Notes under the pieces: generated by a model
What the model saw: only the letters and a program-made list of their open reading frames with translations
The model's database searches: none
What the model was told of the DNA's origin: nothing
Shown: one piece after another, positions 23,911 to 31,529 of the stretch
Layout: each line of letters starts with the position of its first letter
Numbering within the stretch: position 1 is the stretch's first letter
Position numbers and translations under genes: made by a program
DNA from: Candidatus Omnitrophota bacterium
GTDB taxonomy: Bacteria; Omnitrophota; Gorgyraeia; Pluralincolimonadales; Pluralincolimonadaceae
Direction of reading: 5' to 3'
Assembly: GCA_017992785.1 (NCBI GenBank)
Contig: JAGONY010000005.1
Span: 1 to 55,138, forward strand
DNA length: 55,138 bases

Positions 23911-26336
23911 GACCTTTCCTTCATCAGCGATTTCACGATACTGACCGCCTCGATCGCGTCGCGCGCGTATGCCGACGCGCCTATCTCCTTCGCGAACGCC
24001 TCGGTCACGACCGCGCCGCCTACTATCGTCTTGAAATTAAGGCCTTTCTTCTTCAGCTCCCTGACGACGCGCTCCATCTGTATCATCGTCGTCGTCATCA
24101 GCGCGCTGAGGCCGATTATATCCGCTTTCTTCCTGACCGCTTCTTTAATTATCACATCGGCCGTAACGCTCCTGCCGAGGTCGTATATCTTATAGCCGTG
24201 GTTCTCGAGGACGGATATCACGATGTTCTTGCCGATATCGTGTATATCGCCCTCCACGGTCGCTATGACTATGGTGCCTTTATCCTCCTGCTCGCCCGGC
24301 TTGATCTCTTTCTTCAGGCGGCCGAACGCGCGCTGGACGGACTCCGCCGAGAGTATTACCTGCGGCAGGAAATATTCCCTCCTGCCGAATTTCTCGCCGA
24401 CTATTTCGAGCGCCGGTATCAGGATATCGCTGTTTATCTCGGCCGGGCCTATGCCCTGCGCGAGCGCCTCTTCGACATAGTAGGAGATATTGTCCTTGTC
24501 CCCGTAGAGGACCGCTTCCTTTAGCCGGCCCCTGACGTCTTTGGGCGTATCCTTGCAGGACGCGGCTACGCCTTTCTTCGTTGCTTCTGCCGCGGGGCTC
24601 AAGGCATCCTTCAGGAACTTCTTTACCCCGGCATCGGTGGCCGGGCGTTTTTTCTTTTGCTTGGCGACCCAGAACATGTTGTCGTCGCTCGGGTTGATTA
24701 TCGCGAGATCCAGCCCGAATGCCAGCGCCAGCCCGAAGAAATCCGCGTTTATCTTCCTCCTGTTCGGCAGGCCGAACGAGATGTTGCTGACGCCGAGTGA
24801 TGACGAAAAACCCTTCTTCTTCAGCGCCTTTATCGCCTTAAGCGTCTCTTTTACCTGCTCCGGCTTTGCCGATATCGCGAGCGTCAGCGGGTCGACAATT
24901 ATATCCTCTTTGCGTATGCCCAACGCCACGGCTTTCCTGATGACGCCTTCGGCGATCTTTACGCGCGCGGCGCAGTCCTTGGGTATGCCGCGGCTGTCCA
25001 GCGCCAGCACGAGGATCGCGGCGCCGTATTTTTTCGCGAGCGGCAATATCGAGCCGATCCTCTCTGTCTCGCCGTTGACAGAGTTGATGAGCGGTTTGCC
25101 CGCGGCTTCCTTAAGCGCCGCTTCTACGGCAAAAGGATTGGCGCTGTCTATAGACAAGGGCGCCTCGCTGACCGCCTGGGCCGCCTCGACGGCGGCCGCT
25201 ATCGCATCCTGCTCCCGTGTGCCCGGCACGCCGACGTTCACGTCGAGTATATCGGCGCCTTTCCTCGACTGCTCTATCGCTTCGCGCCTTATGATTATAT
25301 TCTTTCCCTGCCTTATCTCCTCCTGCAGGTCCTTCTTTCCGGTCGGGTTTATCCTCTCGCCGATTATGAGCGGCCTCGTCTTCGCGCCGAGCTCCACTAC
25401 CTTCGTCCTCGACGATAACCTGAAGGCGGGCACATACACCCTCTTCGCGGGCTTGCGCTTCTTCAGCGCGTACCTTATCTCTTTTATGTGCTCGGGCGTG
25501 GTGCCGCAGCATCCGCCTATTACGTTCACGCCCAGTTTCGCGAACGTAACGGCATATTTCGCGAACGACTTCGGTGTCTCGGGAAAATATGTTTTGCCCG
25601 AACGCAGTTCCGGCAGGCCAGCGTTCGGCTGGCAGGATATGAACCTGTCGGTCAACGGGGATATCTGCTTTATGGCATTTATAAGCTCTTTTGGGCCGGT
25701 GGAGCAATTCGTGCCGATTATATCCGCGCCGAGCGAATTCAGCAGGACCGCGAACGCCGCCGGCGTCGTGCCGTAAGTGCTGCGCTCGCCGCCTTCGAAG
25801 GTCATCTGCGCCTGTATGGGCAGGCCGCCGATCTCCTTCGCCGCTATCACCGCCGCCTTGACCTCCTTGATGTCGGCGAACGTCTCGAGGATGATGAGGT
25901 CGCATCCGCCTTCCTTGAGTTTCCTTATCTGGTCCTCGAACGCCTTGACCGCCTCATCAAACGACAGGTCGCCGAGCGGTGTTATCTGCCTGTCGAGGGG
26001 GCCCACCGAGCCGGCGACGTATACCTTCCTTGAAACGCATGCCGAGGCGACCGAGCGCGCGATGCGCGCTGCTTCATAATTTATCCTGTCGGCGTCCTTC
26101 TCGAGCCCGTACGCGGCAAGCTTCAGTTTGCTGGCCCCGAATGAGTTCGTCTCGATGACATCCGCGCCGGCGTTTATGTAATCCCTGTGTATCTTCTTCA
26201 CTATCCCGGGATCAGATATGTTCAATTCTTCCGGGCAGGCTCCCGCCTTCAGCGCCCCGGACTCCTGCAGGACCGTTCCGAACGCGCCGTCGAATATCAA
26301 TATCTCATCTTTTAGCCGTGCGAGTATTCCCTTCAT
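23907..26336 (-). CDS. metH: Cobalamin-dependent methionine synthase without reactivation domain
   Basis: MetH moves the methyl group of methyl-THF to homocysteine through B12. The 809 residues hold the homocysteine domain (about 1-290; zinc cysteines in GTNCSTG and IGGCCGTT), the pterin domain (about 310-570; IIGERINPTGKKDL), and cap plus B12 domain (about 590-809; DIHDIGKN with the cobalt-binding His). The fourth domain, which reduces inactive B12 using AdoMet, is missing; the gene just upstream encodes it separately. This split form is known from Thermotoga. Overlaps panB by 4 bases. Confidence 0.95.
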   Translation of the reverse strand: MKGILARLKDEILIFDGAFGTVLQESGALKAGACPEELNISDPGIVKKIHRDYINAGADVIETNSFGASKLKLAAYGLEKDADRINYEAARIARSVASACVSRKVYVAGSVGPLDRQITPLGDLSFDEAVKAFEDQIRKLKEGGCDLIILETFADIKEVKAAVIAAKEIGGLPIQAQMTFEGGERSTYGTTPAAFAVLLNSLGADIIGTNCSTGPKELINAIKQISPLTDRFISCQPNAGLPELRSGKTYFPETPKSFAKYAVTFAKLGVNVIGGCCGTTPEHIKEIRYALKKRKPAKRVYVPAFRLSSRTKVVELGAKTRPLIIGERINPTGKKDLQEEIRQGKNIIIRREAIEQSRKGADILDVNVGVPGTREQDAIAAAVEAAQAVSEAPLSIDSANPFAVEAALKEAAGKPLINSVNGETERIGSILPLAKKYGAAILVLALDSRGIPKDCAARVKIAEGVIRKAVALGIRKEDIIVDPLTLAISAKPEQVKETLKAIKALKKKGFSSSLGVSNISFGLPNRRKINADFFGLALAFGLDLAIINPSDDNMFWVAKQKKKRPATDAGVKKFLKDALSPAAEATKKGVAASCKDTPKDVRGRLKEAVLYGDKDNISYYVEEALAQGIGPAEINSDILIPALEIVGEKFGRREYFLPQVILSAESVQRAFGRLKKEIKPGEQEDKGTIVIATVEGDIHDIGKNIVISVLENHGYKIYDLGRSVTADVIIKEAVRKKADIIGLSALMTTTMIQMERVVRELKKKGLNFKTIVGGAVVTEAFAKEIGASAYARDAIEAVSIVKSLMKERS

Positions 26337-26970
26337 ATACCTTCCTTACGGGTTTCGCGCCGGTCCTGATAAGCCCGATACAGGCGGTCACCGATTTCTC
26401 CGGCACCATTATATAGCTCTTCGTCGCCTTTATGCCTATCCTCGAGGCCTTCAGCGCCTTCAATACCTTCCCCTGGTCGAAGACCGACCAGTCGCCGTAC
26501 CCGGGGCTGAAACGCGTGACCGTCGAGAACCCTTCGGCGCGCGCGTTCTTCGTCACGACGCGGTCTATCTCGTCGGCAAGCGCTTCCGCCGCTTCCGAGC
26601 CGACGGCGTCGAGGACTGTCGCGGACGCTATCTCCCCTCTCTTCACGTAATCGTTGACCTTCTCCCCGAGCCCTTTGCCTATCGTGCAGGCGAAGAGCGC
26701 GGCTTTCGCCGCCCCCTTCAGGTGCTTCGACAGGGACTCGCTCTTTATGCGAGGCCCCGACGAACCGAACCTTACGGCGCCTCCCTTTACCGTGATATCG
26801 AATACCGCGAAGACGGCCTTAGTTTCGACTAACGAATGCCCCTCGTCCATTTTGCCCGCAATGAAGGAGAGTATCCTGCCGTCCGCCTTTGTCTTGTATT
26901 TCGCGTACTTCAGGCGTGACAGGACAAGGTCCGAAGGTATTTTTATCGGGATGTTCTTCAGAAAGACGAT
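26305..26970 (-). CDS. Stand-alone methionine synthase reactivation-domain protein
   Basis: The product matches the AdoMet-binding reactivation domain of MetH as a separate protein, like TM0269 of Thermotoga: AALFACTIGKGLGEKV, LDAVGSEAAEALAD and RFSPGYGDWSVFDQ are its marks, the last near residue 155. It overlaps metH by 32 bases. The start is uncertain. No ATG, GTG or TTG is in a good place; a strong AGGAGG (26977-26982) inside the metF stop region points to an ATC codon at 26968-26970, six bases away, giving 221 residues. A CTG at 26959-26961 is the alternative. The open frame continues to 27048 but that part overlaps metF. Confidence 0.85.
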   Translation of the reverse strand: MVFLKNIPIKIPSDLVLSRLKYAKYKTKADGRILSFIAGKMDEGHSLVETKAVFAVFDITVKGGAVRFGSSGPRIKSESLSKHLKGAAKAALFACTIGKGLGEKVNDYVKRGEIASATVLDAVGSEAAEALADEIDRVVTKNARAEGFSTVTRFSPGYGDWSVFDQGKVLKALKASRIGIKATKSYIMVPEKSVTACIGLIRTGAKPVRKVYEGNTRTAKR

Positions 26971-26980
26971 CTCAGGCCTC

Positions 26981-27850
26981 CTAGAGCCCGGCCTTATCCA
27001 GTATCTGCGGGATAAGCTTGTTCCAGCCCAACGACATGATATGCACACCGCCGACCAGGCCCTTCAGTTCTTTTATCGTGCGCGCGGCGATCTCGGCTGC
27101 CTTCTGCTGCCTGTCGGAGGCGCCTTCTATCTCCGCGATAAGGTTGTCCGGGACGAATATCCCGGCGACATTCTTATTCATGAACCGCGCCATCTCCGGC
27201 GACTTTATCAGTATTATGCCGGCGATGATGCACGTATTGAAGCCCTTTACCCTGTCGGTGAATTTGGCGAACGCTTCGACGTCATATACACCCTGCGTCT
27301 GGAAGAACTCCGCGCCCGCGTTTATCTTCTTCTCGAATTTTATCAGCTCCGGCTCTATCGGATCCGCTCCGGGATTCACGACCGCTCCTATGCAGAACCT
27401 CGGCGCGCCCTTCAACTCCTTGCCCGCCAGGTCCCTGCCCGCTTCAAGCATGCGCAACGCCCCGATAAGCTGCACGGAATCGAGGTCGAATACCGGCTTC
27501 GCCTCCGGATGGTCTCCGCGCATCGGGTGGTCGCCGGTAAGCACGAGGATGTTCTCGATGCCCAGCGCAGCGGCGGAGAGCGCGTCCGACTGCAGCGCTA
27601 TCCTGTTGCGGTCACGGCATGTCAGCTGGTAAACCGGCTCGATCCCTTCCCTCTGAAGAAGCGACGATACGGCGAGGGAACCCAGCCTCATGACCGCGCT
27701 CTGCGAGTCGGTCACGTTTATCGCGTCGACGCGTGATTTTAACAGTCCCGCTTCCTGAAGCTGCGACTGCACGTCTATGCCCTTCGGCGGGCCGATCTCG
27801 GCCGTTATAATGAATTTCCCGTTCCTGATCTTTTCTTTTAAGGTCATCAT
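26981..27850 (-). CDS. metF: 5,10-methylenetetrahydrofolate reductase
   Basis: MetF reduces methylene-THF to methyl-THF on FAD. The 289-residue barrel shows FIITAEIGPPKG with the conserved catalytic Glu, LTGDHPMRGDHP with the flavin Asp, and FFQTQGVYDVEAF. It overlaps metV by 4 bases; a MetF-MetV pair is typical of acetogens and other Wood-Ljungdahl bacteria, where MetV is an obligate partner. Its TAG overlaps the AGGAGG that serves the next gene. Confidence 0.95.
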   Translation of the reverse strand: MMTLKEKIRNGKFIITAEIGPPKGIDVQSQLQEAGLLKSRVDAINVTDSQSAVMRLGSLAVSSLLQREGIEPVYQLTCRDRNRIALQSDALSAAALGIENILVLTGDHPMRGDHPEAKPVFDLDSVQLIGALRMLEAGRDLAGKELKGAPRFCIGAVVNPGADPIEPELIKFEKKINAGAEFFQTQGVYDVEAFAKFTDRVKGFNTCIIAGIILIKSPEMARFMNKNVAGIFVPDNLIAEIEGASDRQQKAAEIAARTIKELKGLVGGVHIMSLGWNKLIPQILDKAGL

Positions 27851-28509
27851 TGCCTCTTCCTGACCGCGTCTACGGCGATCTTGCGCGGTTTCACCGACTT
27901 CGAATGGTCCTTCGGCGGAAGGATCTTTTTCATGTTATCGAGTCTTCCGGTGTTCTTCAAACTGTTGTATATCAGCAGCCATCCGCACTCTATCTCGGGG
28001 CTTACCTCGCATTTACCGTCCTTCGCGCCCCCGCAGGGGCCGTTCTGGAGACCTTTCGGGCACAACGCGTTCGGACAGTAACCGCCTGTAATGAATAGCG
28101 TGCAGTCACCGCAGAGCGCGCATACCTCGTTAAACTTCCCCGCCCTCTCGGACTGGCCGAGGAAGAGGGTATCGTTGGCCGGCACGACGTTCATGCCCGT
28201 GCCGACGAATACCGTGTGCGCGCCGTCGCCGCAGCTCATCAGCAGCAGCGCATCGGACGCCTCAAGCGCGCCTTTATTATCGCGCAGGCGCTTCTTCACC
28301 TCGAGCAGGTTGCAGGGCGTGTCCCATACCTCGGCGGCGGCCACCTTCTTGCCTTTCGACTCGAGGGACTCCTTCATCTTCCTTACTTCTTCTTCGCCGC
28401 CGGTCTTGCATACCGTCGCGCACTGCGTACAGCCCACAATATATACCTTCCCAGCCTTTTCAAGCGATTTCAATATATGGTCGAAAGGTTTCTGTTTTGT
28501 TATTATCAT
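27847..28509 (-). CDS. metV: MetV-type zinc/iron-sulfur partner of MetF
   Basis: The 220-residue protein matches the methylene-THF reductase C-terminal (MTHFR_C) family, called MetV in acetogens. It is rich in cysteine: VGCTQCATVCKTGG near the N terminus, MSCGDGAH, and CALCGDCTLFITGGYCPNALCP near residues 135-160, which probably bind zinc or an Fe-S cluster. MetV forms a complex with MetF and may pass electrons to it. The start at 28509 overlaps the folD stop as ATGA; the longer frame to 28548 merely reads through folD. Confidence 0.9.
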   Translation of the reverse strand: MIITKQKPFDHILKSLEKAGKVYIVGCTQCATVCKTGGEEEVRKMKESLESKGKKVAAAEVWDTPCNLLEVKKRLRDNKGALEASDALLLMSCGDGAHTVFVGTGMNVVPANDTLFLGQSERAGKFNEVCALCGDCTLFITGGYCPNALCPKGLQNGPCGGAKDGKCEVSPEIECGWLLIYNSLKNTGRLDNMKKILPPKDHSKSVKPRKIAVDAVRKRQ

Positions 28510-29321
28510 TTTTTTACCTGCTCCTTGAAGAGCGCGATGCAGTTGCACATCGACATTATAACGGTCAGCGGGCCGACGCCGCCCGGGACCGGAGTTATGA
28601 ACCCGGCCCGTTTTTTCGCGGGCTCGAACTCAACGTCCCCGACTATCCTGTCGCCGACCTTCGTTATCCCTACATCCACGACCACCGCGCCGCGCCTGAT
28701 CCATCCGCCCTTTATGAGGCCCGGTTTTCCTACCGCGACGACGAGTATCTCCGCCCGCGCGATATGTTCCTTGAGCTTCCCTCGCGTCGCCGTCCCTATG
28801 TGGCAGACCGTCACGGTCGAGAGCTTGTCGAGGAGGAACATCGCTATGGGCTTTCCGACAAGTTCGCCGTGGCCTACCACGACCGCTTCCCTGCCGAACA
28901 GGCTTATTCCGGTGGACCTTATCATCTCCATCACAGCCGACGCGGTCGGGTTGACCCTCTCGACGTTCTTCGCCGGGTCGATATAATATATCGCCTGCTT
29001 CAGGTTTATCGCCTTCGGGACAGGCAGGCCCAACATTATCGCGGTCGTCGCCTTGTCCCTGTTCAATTTCTTTATCACCCTCACGAGCTCGTCCTGCGAT
29101 ACGGAATTGCTGAGGCATATCTTCCTGTAATTTATCCCGAGCTCCCTCGCGAGCTTCTGCTGGGAGTTTATGTATATCGTGGCCGGCTTATGCCCGCCCA
29201 CCTGGATGACGGAAAGCATCGGCGCCCTGCCGTATTTTTTCCTTATGGCGGAGACCTCGCGCTTTATCTGCGCCTTGAGCTTCGATGCAAGCACTTTTCC
29301 GTTAAGTATCTTCGCGGCCAT
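28506..29321 (-). CDS. folD: FolD-like methylene-THF dehydrogenase, probably without cyclohydrolase activity
   Basis: The 271-residue protein is clearly of the FolD family (YINSQQKLARELGI, VVVGHGELVGKP, FITPVPGGVGPLTV). Three residues that the cyclohydrolase reaction needs are changed: the lysine equal to K56 of the human enzyme is Gln54, the Gln equal to Q100 is Gly98, and the Asp equal to D125 is Glu121; KDVDG reads KNVER. The usual GRS of the nucleotide site is GHG, so NAD may replace NADP. The adjacent fchA can supply the cyclohydrolase. It should therefore be a dehydrogenase only. Confidence 0.9.
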   Translation of the reverse strand: MAAKILNGKVLASKLKAQIKREVSAIRKKYGRAPMLSVIQVGGHKPATIYINSQQKLARELGINYRKICLSNSVSQDELVRVIKKLNRDKATTAIMLGLPVPKAINLKQAIYYIDPAKNVERVNPTASAVMEMIRSTGISLFGREAVVVGHGELVGKPIAMFLLDKLSTVTVCHIGTATRGKLKEHIARAEILVVAVGKPGLIKGGWIRRGAVVVDVGITKVGDRIVGDVEFEPAKKRAGFITPVPGGVGPLTVIMSMCNCIALFKEQVKK

Positions 29322-29804
29322 TTATCTCCCCGTCCGTTTCCTGTTAAGTTTCACGAGGTTGCCCGCCGACTGCGCCGACGCCTTCAACAGCGCTTCCGCG
29401 GCATACAGGTCGCCCTTGAGGTTCCTGTTGCCTATCTTCCTCAACCGCGGGCAGAGCGTCAGCGCGGCCGAGGACATCTTCGCTATCTCGGACACGCACA
29501 GCGTGGCCTTCCTCATCGACGCGGCGCTCCTCGTCCTCGCGTATTCATCATACGCCCTGGCGTCCTTTTCGATGTAGGAGCTGAGCCTCTTCATCAGCGT
29601 ACCGGCCTTGCCGAGTATCGTCTTCGCGTCCTTCTCGTATATCCTGTACTTTTTCTTTCCTATAGTGAAATTCGCGACCTTCATCAATAACGCGGCACCG
29701 AGCGCGCCCGCCAAAGCCGCCGCAGCGCCGCCTCCGGGGACCGGCTTCTTCCGGCCGAGCGCCTTCATGAAACTGCATATATTGTTCCTGTCCGATATCT
29801 TCAT
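29322..29804 (-). CDS. fchA: Methenyltetrahydrofolate cyclohydrolase (formimidoyl-THF cyclodeaminase family)
   Basis: FchA converts formyl-THF to methenyl-THF in anaerobes with a Wood-Ljungdahl-type folate branch. The 160-residue helical protein has the family signature PVPGGGAAAALAGALGAAL at residues 21-39. It is shorter than the usual 200 or so residues, mainly at the C terminus. It abuts fhs and folD without a gap, between the genes for the steps before and after it. Confidence 0.9.
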   Translation of the reverse strand: MKISDRNNICSFMKALGRKKPVPGGGAAAALAGALGAALLMKVANFTIGKKKYRIYEKDAKTILGKAGTLMKRLSSYIEKDARAYDEYARTRSAASMRKATLCVSEIAKMSSAALTLCPRLRKIGNRNLKGDLYAAEALLKASAQSAGNLVKLNRKRTGR

Positions 29805-31484
29805 TTAAAATAACCCCGATATATTACCGTCGTTATCTATATCCACGCGCTCCGCGAGCGGCACCTTGGGCATGCCGGGCATGAGGTTCATCTCGCCTGT
29901 CAGCGCCACGAGGAATCCCGCGCCGGCCGAGACCTTTACTTCCTTGACCTTCAGCCGCCAGCCGGTCGGAGAGCCTTTGACCTTCGGGTCATCGGTGAAC
30001 GAGAGGTGCGTCCTCGCCATATTGACCGGCAGCTCGTCGTAGCCGTTCTCCGTAAGGAAATTAATGTCGTCTTCCGAGGTCCCGACGTATACGACGCCTT
30101 CCGCGCCGTAGATCTCGGTCGCTATCTTCTCTATCTTCTCCTTTATCGACATGCCCAGCTCGTATAAAGGCATGAACTTCGACGGGTGCTCCTGCATGGT
30201 CGTTATGACCGCCTGCGCGAGCTTCTCGCCGCCCTCGCCGCCTTTCGCGACGACCTCCGCGATCTCCGCGAGCACGCCCTTGCTCCTGCATGATTCCTTT
30301 ATCCTCGTCAGCTCGTTATCGGTATCCCCCGGGAACCTGTTGATCGCGACGACAGGCCAGATGCCGAATTTCTTTACGTTATCGATGTGCCTCTCGAGGT
30401 TGCAAAGGCCGTTGTTAAGCGCGCCGACATCCTCCTTATCGAGCCGGTCATCCGCTATGCCGCCGTGCGATTTCAACGCCCTCGCGCTGACTACGACGAC
30501 CGCGCAATCCGGCCTGAACTTGCCCTGCCTCGTGACGACATCGCAGAACTTCTCGAAACCGAGGTCGGTCCCGAAACCGGTCTCGACGACCGCGTAGTCC
30601 GCGAGCTTCAGCGCCATCTGTGTCGCGAGTATGCTGTTCGTCCCGTGGGCGATATTTCCGAACGGCCCCATGTGTATGAACGCGGGCTGCCCTTCGAGCG
30701 TCTGCGCTATATTTGGTTTCACCGCTTCCCTCAGGATAGCGGCCATAGCTCCGACGACCTTCAATTCCGCCGCAGCTACCGGTCGCCCCTTGTTCGTGAA
30801 CCCAATTATCATCTTGCCGAGGCGTTCCTTGAGGTCCCTGTATCCGGTGGTCAGCGCAAGGCACGCCATTATCTCCGACGCCGCCGTAATATCGAAGCCG
30901 TCGCGCCTTTTTACGGAGCCCTCGGCAATGCCTACCTGTATCTCGCGCAAACTCTTGTCGCAAAGGTCAACGGTCCTGCGCCAGACGATCCGTTTCGGGT
31001 CGATCTTAAGCTCATTGCCCCTGGCGATATGGTTATCGATGATCGCGCTAAGCAGGTTATGCGCCGCAGCTACCGCCGCGATATCGCCGGTAAAATGCAG
31101 GTTTATATCCTCCATCGGCAGGACCTGCGCGTACCCGCCGCCGCAGCCGCCGCCCTTGAGGCCGAGCGCCGGGCCCAATGACGGCTCGCGCAGGCACAAT
31201 ATCACTCGTTTCTTCAGGCGGCCGAGCGCCTGCGTAAGCCCTATCGATATGCAGGTCTTGCCCTCGCCGTGTTTTGTAGGCGTTATCGCGGTAACCAGCA
31301 CGAGCTTCCCGTCAGGCCGCGCTTTCAACCTTTGCAGGACGCCGAGGACCACTTTTGCCTTAAAATTTCCGTAAAATTCCAGCTCATCGGCGTTAAGGCC
31401 GATTTTTGTCGCAACCCCAACAATTTGCTTGGGATGCGTAAGCTTCGCGATCTCCGATGTGGAATGAGGTTTTTTGGCGAACAT
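29805..31484 (-). CDS. fhs: Formate--tetrahydrofolate ligase
   Basis: Fhs binds formate to THF at the cost of ATP, the entry step of the methyl branch. The 559 residues show ITPTKHGEGKTCISIGL (P-loop), REPSLGPALGLKGGGCGGGYAQVLPME, GFTNKGRPV and ALTGEMNLMPGMP. The ATG at 31482-31484 is chosen because it gives the normal length of about 557 residues; an alternative TTG at 31521-31523 falls in the -35 box of the promoter. The ATG is only about 3-5 bases from the predicted transcript start and has no ribosome binding site. Confidence 0.95.
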   Translation of the reverse strand: MFAKKPHSTSEIAKLTHPKQIVGVATKIGLNADELEFYGNFKAKVVLGVLQRLKARPDGKLVLVTAITPTKHGEGKTCISIGLTQALGRLKKRVILCLREPSLGPALGLKGGGCGGGYAQVLPMEDINLHFTGDIAAVAAAHNLLSAIIDNHIARGNELKIDPKRIVWRRTVDLCDKSLREIQVGIAEGSVKRRDGFDITAASEIMACLALTTGYRDLKERLGKMIIGFTNKGRPVAAAELKVVGAMAAILREAVKPNIAQTLEGQPAFIHMGPFGNIAHGTNSILATQMALKLADYAVVETGFGTDLGFEKFCDVVTRQGKFRPDCAVVVVSARALKSHGGIADDRLDKEDVGALNNGLCNLERHIDNVKKFGIWPVVAINRFPGDTDNELTRIKESCRSKGVLAEIAEVVAKGGEGGEKLAQAVITTMQEHPSKFMPLYELGMSIKEKIEKIATEIYGAEGVVYVGTSEDDINFLTENGYDELPVNMARTHLSFTDDPKVKGSPTGWRLKVKEVKVSAGAGFLVALTGEMNLMPGMPKVPLAERVDIDNDGNISGLF

Positions 31485-31494
31485 AGTGTTATTT

Positions 31495-31523
31495 ATTATA
31501 GGGAAATAACCGGGTTTTTGCAA
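31495..31523 (-). promoter_or_regulatory. Promoter of the C1 (fhs) operon, probably leaderless
   Basis: TTGCAA (31518-31523) and a perfect TATAAT (31495-31500) are 17 bases apart on the minus strand. The last base of the -10 box is only ten bases before the fhs ATG, so the transcript should start at or within a few bases of the start codon. It lies in the narrow gap after the large secreted-protein gene. Confidence 0.7.
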
Positions 31524-31529
31524 CAGTAT

